Below, piece after piece: positions 52,496-61,187 of a stretch of DNA of 64,000 bases. The position numbers and the translations under genes were made by a program. Numbering within the stretch: position 1 is the stretch's first letter; every line of letters starts with the position of its first letter. The notes beneath the pieces were generated by a model. That model had not been told where the DNA came from. It did not search any database and worked only from the letters and a program-made list of their open reading frames with translations. The DNA is from Nostoc sp. UHCC 0702 (lineage in GTDB: Bacteria; Cyanobacteriota; Cyanobacteriia; Cyanobacteriales; Nostocaceae): contig CP071065.1 in NCBI GenBank assembly GCA_017164015.1, positions 6,152,091 through 6,216,090 of the forward strand, read 5' to 3'.

Positions 52496-52900
52496 CTAGG
52501 TCAAAATTTCATTATCTGACTCGTTCAAATGTTCTACTAAAAGGTAGTACAGGTTGGTAATGTGACTGTCAGCCAAGCTGTAATAGACTTTGCGACCTTC
52601 TCGCCGATAGCTGACTAAACGCATCGCTTTCAATAAGCGTAGTTGATGGCAAACAGCTGATTCACTCATTTTTGTTAAGGCTGCTAGATCGCAAACACAC
52701 AACTCCTGAACAGCCAACGCTGATATCAGGCGTAAGCGATTCGTATCTGCTAGTAAACTCAAGATTTCTGCCATCTGCTGTGCTTTTGCAGTGGCTAAAA
52801 TTTGCGATCGCGATGAACGCACATTCTCTAAATTCACTACATAGTTTCCACAGTTGGGTGTAACAGCATTATTGCTGTTGTCTAACTTGTGCTTATTCAT
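52496..52900 (-). CDS. ArsR/SmtB-family metal-sensing repressor
   Basis: 134 residues, winged helix. Seen: Cys17 in an N-terminal arm, CVCDLA (C68, C70) in helix 3, the recognition helix SESAVCHQLRLLKAM, and on helix 5 D111, H113, H124 and E127 with exactly the D-x-H-x10-H-x2-E spacing of SmtB. It therefore appears to keep both the alpha3N-type cysteine site and the alpha5 zinc site, as ZiaR and BxmR do. It is divergent from the metal ATPase gene with an operator-like palindrome between. Its stop codon lies at the break point of the TnpB remnant. Confidence 0.9.
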   Translation of the reverse strand: MNKHKLDNSNNAVTPNCGNYVVNLENVRSSRSQILATAKAQQMAEILSLLADTNRLRLISALAVQELCVCDLAALTKMSESAVCHQLRLLKAMRLVSYRREGRKVYYSLADSHITNLYYLLVEHLNESDNEILT

Positions 52901-52957
52901 CTCGGTGCGTATGGGTAATGGTTATTAATCTCAATACTACCTAATGTTATACTTTCT

Positions 52958-52981
52958 GAACAATTGAATAACTGTTCAATT
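52958..52981. promoter_or_regulatory. SmtB/ArsR-type operator
   Basis: ATTGAA (52964-52969), six bases, TTCAAT (52976-52981) form a perfect palindrome whose reverse strand reads TGAACAGTTATTCA, the core of known SmtB-type 12-2-12 operators. A further TGAACA half-site begins at 52958. It lies between the divergent regulator and ATPase genes, about 55 bases before the ATPase start. Confidence 0.75.
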
Positions 52982-53033
52982 ATTGTATTAGAATACTGGC
53001 AGTTAAATTTTTAGCCTTTTTAGTAGAGTTGCC

Positions 53034-55274
53034 ATGACTCACAGCAATTCCCTTAAAACTCAAACATTGCAAGTCGGTGGTATGGATTGTGGCAGTTGTG
53101 CCAAGACAATTGAAGCCAGTTTGCAGCAGTTAAGCGGTGTGATGTCAGCTTCAGTGAGTTTTGCCACAGGTCAAGTAAAGGTTTCCTACGACTCGCATCT
53201 GTTAAGTGAAGCAGAAATCAGCAACCGCATCACTGTTTTGGGCTATACGGTTGATGTTGCTCCTGGAAAAATGCTACAGGTAGAAAATAGTCACTCTTGC
53301 GACCATGACCATGATCATGCAGGGGAGCAGGGGGGCGGGGGAGCAGGGGAAGTTGGGGAGAAGTTATTACAAACTCAAAATACTGTTGTTACAAATTGGA
53401 ATTTCTGGATTACTAACCGTCGAGGACAAAGCGTGATTCTGGCGGGCATAGGGTTAGTTTTCGGCTTACTCGCTCAGTATTTAGCGCTACCCATTTGGCT
53501 CGCGAGGGCTTTTTATGGTATCGGTATAATCGTTGCTGGCTATCCCATTGCACGGGCAGGTTTATTTGAGTTGCGTTTGCGCCGTGCAGATATGAATCTG
53601 CTGATGACCATTTCCGTGATTGGGGCAGTGATTTTAGGAGATTGGTTTGAAGCCGCACTGGTGGTTTTTTTGTTCTCCTTGGGTACAACGCTGCAAGTTT
53701 TTACATTTGGTCGTACTCGTAATGCAATTCGTAACTTGATGGATTTGACTCCATCCACTGCGACTGTGAAGCGCAATCATCAAGAAGTTACAGTTGCTGT
53801 TGAGAGTGTTGGAGTAGGGGAAATTTTGACCATTCGACCGGGACAGCGTGTGGCGCTAGATGGCGTAGTTGTTTCAGGGATGAGTACCATTGACCAGTCG
53901 CCGATTACCGGAGAATCAATTCCAGAAGATAAAGCACCTGGAGATAGTGTTTTTGCTGGTACTTTGAATCAAACAGGTTTTTTAGAAGTCAAAGTTACCC
54001 ACACCGCTAGGGACACAACGGTTGCTAAAATTATTCATCTTGTAGAACAGGCGCAATCAAGCCGTGCGCCCACGCAGCTGTGGGTAGATAAATTTGCAGA
54101 AATTTATACTCCTGTAGTAATTGTGAGTGCGATCGCTATTTTCTTAATTCCACCTTTGGTATTTGCTCAGCCTGTTAACGTTTGGCTTTATCGGGCATTA
54201 GTTTTGCTAGTGATTGCCTGTCCCTGTGCCTTAGTAATTTCTACCCCAGTTTCCATTGTCAGCGCCATTGGTGCAGCAACTCGCCAGGGAGTTTTATTCA
54301 AAGGGGGTTATGCATTGGAGACAGCTGGACATCTGACTAGCCTGGCTTTTGATAAAACGGGAACCTTAACCCAAGGAGAACCCGTAGTACAAAAAATTTA
54401 TGATTTGGGCGGAGTGGATAGTAATTTTGTATTATTAATTGCCGCCTCATTAGAGCAAAAATCAGAACATCCTTTAGCTAGAGCGATGGTTGCCACAGCT
54501 AAAGAACAAGGATTAGAGTTAAAAACTGTTGAGAATTTTACAGCCTATCCTGGTAAAGGTGTTGCCGCACAATTGGACGGAAATCTTTACTTGGTAGGAA
54601 ATCGGCGGTTATTTGCAGACTTTTGTGTGATGTCAACAACAGCCGAATCCTTGTTAACGGAAATTGAAAGTTCAGGGCAAACAACAGTATTGGTAGGCAA
54701 TAGCCACAGATTATTAGGAGTTGTCGCCTTAGCAGATGGCTTGCGGCTAGAAGCTGGCGAGGCTGTGCGATTGTTGAAACGCTTGGGAATGCGAAAAGTG
54801 ATCATGTTAACAGGCGATCGCACTTCTGTAGCCAAACAGATTGCTCAACAACTAGAAATCACAGACTATCGAGCAGAACTCTTACCAGAAGACAAGCTGC
54901 AAGCAATTCAGCAGTTGCGGCGCTTTGGAGTTGTAGGGATGGTGGGTGATGGCATCAACGACGCACCAGCCCTAGCTGCCGCAGATATCAGTTTTGCCCT
55001 TGGTGGAATTGATATTGCTTTAGAGACAGCAGATGTAGTTTTAGTAGGCAGTGACCTCAGACGACTTGGCTACGCAGTGAATTTAAGCCGCCGCACAGTC
55101 TCAGTTATTCAACAAAATGTGATTTTTTCCCTAGTGACGAAAGGGCTATTTTTATTACTAGGTACTTTTGGTTTTGTGGGCTTAGCAATTGCTGTATTAG
55201 CAGATACAGGAACTTCCCTACTGGTGACAGCCAATGGTATGAGACTGTTTCGGGCCCAGAAATTTGGGGAATAA
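53034..55274 (+). CDS. P1B-type heavy-metal ATPase (zinc/cadmium exporter, ZiaA/AztA-like)
   Basis: 746 residues. Seen: an N-terminal metal-binding domain with GMDCGSC (C19, C22), a His-rich linker (SCDHDHDH near 87-94), membrane helices, the intramembrane ACPCAL (C396, C398), DKTGT with the phosphorylated D440, the HP locus EHPLARAM, and GDGINDAPAL near 637. It pumps Zn2+ or Cd2+ out of the cytoplasm. Its regulation by the divergent ArsR-family protein is inferred from arrangement and operator. The linker residues AGEQGGGGAGEVGE are encoded by the G-rich octamer repeat found between genes elsewhere here. Confidence 0.93.
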   Translation: MTHSNSLKTQTLQVGGMDCGSCAKTIEASLQQLSGVMSASVSFATGQVKVSYDSHLLSEAEISNRITVLGYTVDVAPGKMLQVENSHSCDHDHDHAGEQGGGGAGEVGEKLLQTQNTVVTNWNFWITNRRGQSVILAGIGLVFGLLAQYLALPIWLARAFYGIGIIVAGYPIARAGLFELRLRRADMNLLMTISVIGAVILGDWFEAALVVFLFSLGTTLQVFTFGRTRNAIRNLMDLTPSTATVKRNHQEVTVAVESVGVGEILTIRPGQRVALDGVVVSGMSTIDQSPITGESIPEDKAPGDSVFAGTLNQTGFLEVKVTHTARDTTVAKIIHLVEQAQSSRAPTQLWVDKFAEIYTPVVIVSAIAIFLIPPLVFAQPVNVWLYRALVLLVIACPCALVISTPVSIVSAIGAATRQGVLFKGGYALETAGHLTSLAFDKTGTLTQGEPVVQKIYDLGGVDSNFVLLIAASLEQKSEHPLARAMVATAKEQGLELKTVENFTAYPGKGVAAQLDGNLYLVGNRRLFADFCVMSTTAESLLTEIESSGQTTVLVGNSHRLLGVVALADGLRLEAGEAVRLLKRLGMRKVIMLTGDRTSVAKQIAQQLEITDYRAELLPEDKLQAIQQLRRFGVVGMVGDGINDAPALAAADISFALGGIDIALETADVVLVGSDLRRLGYAVNLSRRTVSVIQQNVIFSLVTKGLFLLLGTFGFVGLAIAVLADTGTSLLVTANGMRLFRAQKFGE
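53320..53361. repeat. G-rich octamer repeat inside the ATPase gene
   Basis: About five imperfect GGGGAGCA units lie in frame between the His-rich linker and the first membrane helices. The unit matches the intergenic array directly after this gene at 55292. Confidence 0.8.
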
Positions 55275-55291
55275 AGCGATCGCATGTGATT

Positions 55292-55420
55292 GAGCAGGGG
55301 AGCAGGGGAGCAGGGGAGCAGGGGAGCAGGGGAGCAGGGGAGCAGGGGAGCAGGGGAGCAGGGGAGCAGGGGAGATGAGGAGGATGAGGAGGATGAGGGA
55401 GAAATAACTCCCCATGCCCA
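55292..55420. repeat. GAGCAGGG octamer array
   Basis: About ten perfect tandem GAGCAGGG units followed by GAGGATGA units. Open frames on both strands here (repeats of RGAGEQGS and CSPAPLLP) are repeat artefacts. It separates the ATPase gene from the PRC-barrel genes. Confidence 0.95.
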
Positions 55421-55545
55421 AGTGGAGCAAGTGGCTCCCCAATGCCCTATTCCCAAATCTATCTTGAATTCAGTCGCCAGCAGGAGGAAATACCAAACAA
55501 TACTCTTTAGCCTAATGAGTAGATATTTTCACCAGCTTCAAACAT

Positions 55546-56376
55546 ATGCCTCTTTACAAACTCGAACAATTTGACCCGAACTACCGAGAAACTTTTGGTG
55601 GCGATGATGTGAAAGGTTTGGAATTGTACACTGAAGGGGGAACAAGGATTGGCTCTGTTGCTGACGCTTTAGTTGATCAGAATGGTCGTTTTCGATATTT
55701 AGTGATTGATACCAGCGTAGATTCTCTTAATAAGAAAATACTACTGCCAATTGGACTTTCCCACATCAATTATCCAGCAAAACGTGTCTATGTTGATGGA
55801 CTTAGTAAACAGCAAGTAGAAAATTTAGTTGAGTACAGAGAAGACACAATTGTTGATGACCAATATGAAGAAAGTGTACGCAGTGTATTTCGTTCTCCAA
55901 CCAGTGATGTAATTTACGATCGCGAAACATACAGTTACCAAAAAGAACCAAATTTATACGATTTGAATGAGCAATATCATCAAACCCTAAGACTGTATGA
56001 AGAACGCTTAATTGCTAGTAAGCACCGAATTAAAACCGGGGAAGTAGCGGTTAGCAAGCATGTTGAAACAGAAACTGCACATGTTTCTATACCTATTCAA
56101 AAAGAACGTGTTGTGATTGAACGAGTTCCCTCAACAGCAGCAGGAACAGTTGTAGATCCGAACGAAGCTAAATTTCAAGATGGACAAGTAGCACGTATAG
56201 AAGTATACGAAGAAACGCCGGAAATACATAAAGAAGCGTTTGTGCGTGAGGAAGTGCGAGTTAGGAAAGTTGTAGATCGGGACACAGTAGAAGCCCAAGA
56301 TACAATTCGTCGAGAAGAGTTAGATATTGATACAGCAGGCGAATTGCATGTGAATGAGACTAGAACTGAAGGCTGA
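55546..56376 (+). CDS. PRC-barrel and YsnF/AvaK (DUF2382) domain protein, paralogue 1
   Basis: 276 residues. Residues 1-95 form a PRC-barrel-like domain (RIGSVADALVDQNGRFRYLVIDT). Residues 140-265 form the DUF2382/YsnF domain: LRLYEERLIASKHRIKTGEVAVSKHVETETAHVSIPIQKERVVIER. The repeated basic-acidic strands (RVRKVVDRDTVEAQDTIRREELD) are typical. Such proteins are linked to general stress and desiccation responses; biochemistry is unknown. It is the first of three tandem paralogues. Confidence 0.85.
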   Translation: MPLYKLEQFDPNYRETFGGDDVKGLELYTEGGTRIGSVADALVDQNGRFRYLVIDTSVDSLNKKILLPIGLSHINYPAKRVYVDGLSKQQVENLVEYREDTIVDDQYEESVRSVFRSPTSDVIYDRETYSYQKEPNLYDLNEQYHQTLRLYEERLIASKHRIKTGEVAVSKHVETETAHVSIPIQKERVVIERVPSTAAGTVVDPNEAKFQDGQVARIEVYEETPEIHKEAFVREEVRVRKVVDRDTVEAQDTIRREELDIDTAGELHVNETRTEG

Positions 56377-56656
56377 AATATGAAGTGTGAAGTGTGAAGT
56401 GGAAAATTACTTCACACATTCAGAGATAGGGTATAGATATCAAAAAACCAAATTTTTCTCACTAAAGGGTGAGGTCTATGCAGATAAGTTATCACTTCAC
56501 CCTTCAGCATTCATCCTTTGAGATTTATAAGCGTTTCTCTTACTTTAGATAAAACTTGATTGAGCTAATTCAGTCGGTGGTAGGAGGTATATTAGTTAAT
56601 AATTTTATATATTAATTTAGTAGGAGAAAACATGATACTGTCAGAGGTAGAATATA
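56377..56656 (+). promoter_or_regulatory. Leader between PRC-barrel paralogues
   Basis: 280 bases, AT-rich, with GAAGTGTGAAGTG repeats in the first 30 bases and CACTTCACCCTTCAGCATTCA later. No gene. It is long enough for a separate promoter for the second paralogue; AGGTAGAA lies 9 bases before its ATG. Confidence 0.35.
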
Positions 56657-57568
56657 ATGAGTCTTTACAAATTAGAAGATTTCGATTCTGATTACCAAGA
56701 TACTTTTCAAGGTAATGATATTAAAGGACTTGGTGTCTATACAGAGGTAACTAACGAAAAGATTGGCGTGATTAGTGATGTGTTAGTTGATGAAGAAGGG
56801 CATTTTCGCTATCTAGTCGTTGACTTAGGATTCTGGATTTTTGGTAAAAAAGTATTATTACCAGTTGGTCGTTCTCGTATTGATTTTAACAGCGATCGCA
56901 TCTATGCTATTGGTCTAACCAGAGAACAAGCAGAAGACTTACCTGAATTCGACGAGCGCCGCACACTTGATTACGATTATGAAGAAACAGTGCGGGGAGT
57001 ATATCGCAATCCTAGCTATCAAACTAGCACTGTAGACGCTGCTACACCTCTAGATACAACCGCCACTTTGGAAACAGGTACACCTGTAGATACAAGCTAT
57101 AGAACGACGGCGACACCAACTTACGAACGTGACGCATACACATACGAAAATGAGCCTGCTTTGTACGGGATAAATGAGCAAAATCATCAAATCTTGAGAT
57201 TGTACGAAGAGCGGCTAATTGCGAATAAAACACGCCGTAAAACGGGAGAAGTCGCAATCGGTAAACATGTAGAAACTGAAACTGCAAAAGTTGCAGTTCC
57301 CATCGAAACAGAACGTCTTGTTATTGAACGTATAACCCCAACAGGCGCAGGTCAAGCTGTTTCCCCTGGTGAAGCTGACTTCCGTGAAGGTGAAGTTATT
57401 CGCGTAGAACTCCATGAAGAAACTCCTGACATTCGCAAAGAAGCAGTTGTGCGTGAAGAAATCAGAGTTAAAAAAGTTGTAGACCATGACACAGTTGAGG
57501 CTCAAGAAACTATACGTCGTGAAGAATTAGATATCAATGCTCCTGGTCTTCCAGTGGAAGAACGCTAA
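56657..57568 (+). CDS. PRC-barrel and YsnF/AvaK (DUF2382) domain protein, paralogue 2
   Basis: 303 residues. Same two domains as the gene before it; opening MSLYKLEDFDSDYQDTFQGND matches MPLYKLEQFDPNYRETFGGDD. A Thr-rich linker (about residues 120-160, TSTVDAATPLDTTATLE) separates the domains and is longer than in paralogue 1. The YsnF part carries LRLYEERLIANKTRRKTGEVAIGKHVETETAKV. Probably a recent duplicate kept for a related stress function. Confidence 0.85.
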   Translation: MSLYKLEDFDSDYQDTFQGNDIKGLGVYTEVTNEKIGVISDVLVDEEGHFRYLVVDLGFWIFGKKVLLPVGRSRIDFNSDRIYAIGLTREQAEDLPEFDERRTLDYDYEETVRGVYRNPSYQTSTVDAATPLDTTATLETGTPVDTSYRTTATPTYERDAYTYENEPALYGINEQNHQILRLYEERLIANKTRRKTGEVAIGKHVETETAKVAVPIETERLVIERITPTGAGQAVSPGEADFREGEVIRVELHEETPDIRKEAVVREEIRVKKVVDHDTVEAQETIRREELDINAPGLPVEER

Positions 57569-57665
57569 TTGATAGGTGTTCGACATAAAACATTGTGTAG
57601 ACTGATGACTGATGACACTTATCAGTTATCAGTCTACAAGATTATATATTTAGTCAATAATATTT

Positions 57666-58571
57666 ATGAATAGCCAAGCAATGGCAAGCAATCTTGAACA
57701 ACTTAACCAAAAAAATAGTATTCGTAACTTACTAGGAATATTGAAAAATAGAGTGAAATATTTCGATGTAATTGATAGTCAAGGTCAACTAGTAGGTAAA
57801 GTAAAGGATTTGATTTTAGATGCTAATCTCCAGTTAAACTTAGTCATAGACCAGCAGATAGATCAAAATAGTATACAAACAGATGAGCAATCGGTTGATA
57901 GACATCAATTAGTGATTTTGAAAAGTCAAAAAATCAAAACAGTTAACAATGAAACCAAATCTATTTACTTAGACATAAATCATTCAGAAATCAAGCATAT
58001 GCCTGAACATCAAGGAACAAACACAGCAGGCTATCAGCATATCTCAGATCAATCAATTGAGCAGCCAGCTAATAGTCAAACAACAGACAGCCAGGTAGAA
58101 ACAGCAAATTTAGCAGAAGTTGACGAAGAAACAATTATTCGTTTACTTGAAGAACGGCTAGTAATTGATAGTAGCAAACGTAAAATTGGTGAAGTAATTG
58201 TTCGCAAGGAAATAGAAACCCGGATGATACAAGTTCCTGTCCGGCGTGAGAAATTGATTATAGAACAAGTTAGCCCAGAACATAAACAACTTGCAGAGAT
58301 TGACTTATCAGCAGGAGAAATTTCTGATATTGAGTTAACCATAAGAGACAGTTATGAAGTTAGTACTGTTGATAGTGGTTTAACAGTGAGTGGTGAATTT
58401 ACCTCTCCTAAAATTGCTAGTTTACTTTTGAACGCGATCGCTTTAGAACGCAATCATGGATGTCAGCAGGTGAGAATAGCAATTACTGTTGCAGATGAGT
58501 CAACTCAGAAAAAATACCAAGAGTGGTTTGATCGGTGTTCTCAAGGTCAAAAACCAAAGCCTGAAAAATAA
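57666..58571 (+). CDS. PRC-barrel and YsnF/AvaK (DUF2382) domain protein, divergent paralogue 3
   Basis: 301 residues. The N-terminal PRC-like part is weak (YFDVIDSQGQLVGKVKDLILDANLQLNLVID). The YsnF domain is clear at about 155-210 (IIRLLEERLVIDSSKRKIGEVIVRKEIETRMIQVPVRREKLIIEQ). The C-terminal 85 residues (SGEFTSPKIASLLLNAIALERNHGCQQVRI) differ from the other two. It follows them on the same strand and probably has related regulation but a changed role. Confidence 0.78.
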   Translation: MNSQAMASNLEQLNQKNSIRNLLGILKNRVKYFDVIDSQGQLVGKVKDLILDANLQLNLVIDQQIDQNSIQTDEQSVDRHQLVILKSQKIKTVNNETKSIYLDINHSEIKHMPEHQGTNTAGYQHISDQSIEQPANSQTTDSQVETANLAEVDEETIIRLLEERLVIDSSKRKIGEVIVRKEIETRMIQVPVRREKLIIEQVSPEHKQLAEIDLSAGEISDIELTIRDSYEVSTVDSGLTVSGEFTSPKIASLLLNAIALERNHGCQQVRIAITVADESTQKKYQEWFDRCSQGQKPKPEK

Positions 58572-58628
58572 ATGGTCTTGCAGAATTGGTGGATGAATTG
58601 ACACAAACAGTGGGAGAATTTTACAAGT

Positions 58629-58654
58629 AGGGGCGCTGCGGCTACAGCGCCCCT
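58629..58654. terminator. GC-rich hairpin after the PRC-barrel genes
   Basis: AGGGGCGCTG (58629-58638), loop CGGCTA, CAGCGCCCCT (58645-58654) is a perfect 10-base stem. No T-run follows. It may be a dispersed repeat acting as a transcript end. Confidence 0.5.
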
Positions 58655-58719
58655 AGTCATGAGGCTAGTTAACCGCTGACAGTCATATTAATAACCATTT
58701 TGATAGAGATCAATACTTA

Positions 58720-59139
58720 ATGAATCCCGAAATCAAACATCAATTTTTACTGAAAATTCTGATGATTGCCTGTATCGTCTCTACAGGTATTCACTTCACA
58801 GATAACTATCTTGACTTTGAGAAATACCCTCAACCTGATTGGATTACTCTGCCCTCAGTTTACATTGCATGGCTAGTTTTGACAGTAGTTGGTATTGCTG
58901 GTTATTTTTTATATAAAAGCGGAAGATTTTGGTTTGCATACCTATGTTTAGCTATCTACTCATTTACTGGTTTAGATAGTTTAGGGCATTACTTCTACGG
59001 AACTATGTCTGAGTTTTCCATGAAGATGCACTTCTTCATTTTGACTGACGGACTGACAGGTTTAGCTATTTTGGGTTTTACACTTTGGTCGGGATTGATT
59101 CTCAAGGAACAGTTTAGAGAATCGAATACTAGCGTTTGA
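58720..59139 (+). CDS. Small four-helix membrane protein, unknown
   Basis: 139 residues with four hydrophobic stretches, near residues 8-25, 46-65, 70-90 and 105-125. Seen: LKILMIACIVSTGIHFTDNYL, WLVLTVVGIAGYFLYKSG and LGHYFYGTMSEFSMKMHFFILTDG. The three histidines in or near the helices are suggestive of metal or haem contact, but this is not established. No family name recognised; similar small integral proteins are common in bacteria. Confidence 0.7.
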   Translation: MNPEIKHQFLLKILMIACIVSTGIHFTDNYLDFEKYPQPDWITLPSVYIAWLVLTVVGIAGYFLYKSGRFWFAYLCLAIYSFTGLDSLGHYFYGTMSEFSMKMHFFILTDGLTGLAILGFTLWSGLILKEQFRESNTSV

Positions 59140-59284
59140 CACAGTAGTTATGTAATCGCAGTTAGTCACTCTGAAAATGTCAGTAGACCGAAAAATGAAT
59201 GAAAATTGAGGAAATAATCAGGGTTTCAGCCATCGTTATTGGCACTTTCCATCATGACCACAAGCGATCGCTCTGGATGAACTC

Positions 59285-59701
59285 GGTATTGAGCCGAGAT
59301 ACGTGTAAAAACCTGCAAGATAGTCTGGAAAGCATTGCTAGATATAGCTTTCAGCGATTTCCACTTCCATCCTTATAAGGCTTTCCACATAATGGACAAA
59401 ATTTATACCTCAACGACGCCACCAACTCACCACAATTCCGACAACTAGCCCGCAACTGCGTACCGCACAGATAACAAAACTTAGCTCTAATATTTCCCCA
59501 CATCGGATCAGCAGCACCCCCAGGATTCCAACATTGGGGGCAAAACTTAATCGCTGGCATTGCTACAACCTCTTCCCCCCTAACAATAGCCTGCAAATTA
59601 GAAGCTGCTATTAATCTCCCACCAGAAATCTTTGAAATGTAGATATAGCAACGGTTTCCAGACCATCTTGCAGGTTTTTACACGTATCTCGGCTCAATAC
59701 C
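59285..59701. mobile_element. 417-bp element with 47-bp inverted ends carrying a zinc-ribbon gene
   Basis: The left end 59285-59331 and right end 59655-59701 are inverted repeats identical at 46 of 47 positions, starting GGTATTGAGCCGAGATACG. Weaker inverted similarity continues inward for about 30 bases. Inside is a single small gene on the minus strand and no transposase. The boundaries are those of the repeat; no clear target duplication is seen in the flanks. Confidence 0.75.
59351..59560 (-). CDS. Double zinc-ribbon protein
   Basis: 69 residues from ATG 59560; a TTG at 59596 would add 12. Seen: four CxxC knuckles, CPQC (7-10), CYLC, CRNC and CPLC, arranged as two zinc ribbons. The rest is basic and Gly-rich. 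Double zinc ribbons usually mediate protein or nucleic-acid contacts. The gene fills the element with long inverted ends, and its last codons lie in the inner part of the left repeat. A truncated end of a larger zinc-ribbon protein is possible. Confidence 0.65.
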   Translation of the reverse strand: MPAIKFCPQCWNPGGAADPMWGNIRAKFCYLCGTQLRASCRNCGELVASLRYKFCPLCGKPYKDGSGNR

Positions 59702-59792
59702 TATAACGTGTACAATACAGGTAAAATTCAAAAAAGAAATAATGATTTTTTGAACTTGGAATCCAAAATTGGTATTGAGAAAATAGCTAAAT

Positions 59793-61070
59793 TTATGGTG
59801 AAGCTAATACAGGTTTTCCTGTAGAGATGACTTGTTCAATAATATCGGCAGATCGTTTGACACCCCCAGAGCGAGCGATCGCCTCTTTTAATCTAATAGC
59901 ATGATGACGATAGCTAGGATCGGTAAGGACTTGCTCAATCGCACGACGTAATAAAGGCACATGCAAGCGTTTCAGGGGTATGACTTCACCTGCTCCTACC
60001 CATGCTAAACGTGCTGCTACGCCTGGTTGGTCGCCAGTAATCGGAATGGCAACCATCGGTACGCCTTGGCTAAGAGCTTCTAAAACAGTGTTAATACCTG
60101 CATGAGTAATGCAAAGAGTAGCACTTTGGAGTAATTCTAGTTGCGGTGCGTATCGAACTACGAGAGGATTTCCTGGTAAGGTGGGGACTGATTCTTCTTC
60201 CATTCCACCGCCTAAAGAAATTACCAACTGAACATCTAGACCAACACAAGCCTGAGCGATATCGTAGAAAATGCCTTGCAAGCGGTTTTGCAGAGTTCCT
60301 AGAGAGGCGTAAATTAACGGTTGTCCGGTTAACTTTTCCCAAGGGAAAGGAATTGGTTCTCGACTAGCTGGCAGATGAAAAGGCCCAGTGAAATGGAAAG
60401 ATTTAGGTAACTTTTGCCGGGGAAACTCGAATTCAGCAGGTTGCTGGCAAACTTGACACAATTGTGAATACGTTTGATTAGGATGGGAATATGGCGGTAA
60501 CTTCCACTGGCGACGATAATCAGCGACTACCTGACGAATGGGTTTGCCAAAAAAATTCAACAATTGATATAGACTTTGATTACGCAGACGCGCCCACCAA
60601 GCTGGATTGTATTGCCAAGTAGTCGTATAGGGAGGAACACTAGCTTCTTGATTGAGCATCAAACAAGAGCAACTACTAATATAGGGTATATCTAAATGTT
60701 GGGCGATCGTTCCGCCTGCATGTGAAAACTGGTCTATCAATAAAGCGTCAATACCAGCTTGTTTAATAGCAAGTGGAGCTTCTTTGAGTAGCATAATTGT
60801 AGACTCAGTAGCCCAATTGATAGTATAACGTGTTGCCGCAAGTCCACTGAGTTTCCCCTGTTGAGCAGAAAAAGCAGCTACTGAGCCTTCAGGATATGCA
60901 GATGCACCAATAGCTCTAAATTCTAATCCTGCTGCTAGTGCTTTACTACGAGCATCCAATGAGCCAACTAAAGTTACACGATGACCACGTTGTTTGAGTT
61001 CATATCCCAAGGTTGTCATAGGATGGAGATGTCCAGATACGGCAGGACAGATAATACCAAAGTGGGTCAC
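59793..61070 (-). CDS. GT1 (UGT/CrtX-like) glycosyltransferase
   Basis: About 425 residues. GTG 61070 (THFGIICPAVSGHLHPM), with GGAG nine bases upstream, fits family starts better than TTG 61085. Seen: HLHPMTTLGYELKQRGHRV, DQFSHAGGTIAQHLDIP near 115, LIYASLGTLQN near 252 and the C-terminal donor site CITHAGINTVLEALSQGVPMVAIPITGDQPGVAARL near 325-360. This branch includes zeaxanthin glucosyltransferase CrtX and macrolide/glycolipid transferases. It is the last gene of a four-gene operon with two methyltransferases and an exporter. Confidence 0.87.
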   Translation of the reverse strand: MTHFGIICPAVSGHLHPMTTLGYELKQRGHRVTLVGSLDARSKALAAGLEFRAIGASAYPEGSVAAFSAQQGKLSGLAATRYTINWATESTIMLLKEAPLAIKQAGIDALLIDQFSHAGGTIAQHLDIPYISSCSCLMLNQEASVPPYTTTWQYNPAWWARLRNQSLYQLLNFFGKPIRQVVADYRRQWKLPPYSHPNQTYSQLCQVCQQPAEFEFPRQKLPKSFHFTGPFHLPASREPIPFPWEKLTGQPLIYASLGTLQNRLQGIFYDIAQACVGLDVQLVISLGGGMEEESVPTLPGNPLVVRYAPQLELLQSATLCITHAGINTVLEALSQGVPMVAIPITGDQPGVAARLAWVGAGEVIPLKRLHVPLLRRAIEQVLTDPSYRHHAIRLKEAIARSGGVKRSADIIEQVISTGKPVLASP

Positions 61071-61187
61071 GTTGCTTTGCTCCAAATTTAAAATAAGCTG
61101 GGAACTCCCAGATTTTAGTTAGTATGTTTGCGTGAATACTTATGGTTGAGATGACTAAGACAGCGCAACTACAAACCTTTGCTCTTT

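Noticed and set aside
55109..55574. Open frames encoding repeats of RGAGEQGS and CSPAPLLP
   Set aside because: Translations of the GAGCAGGG octamer array on both strands; no start signal or non-repeat content.
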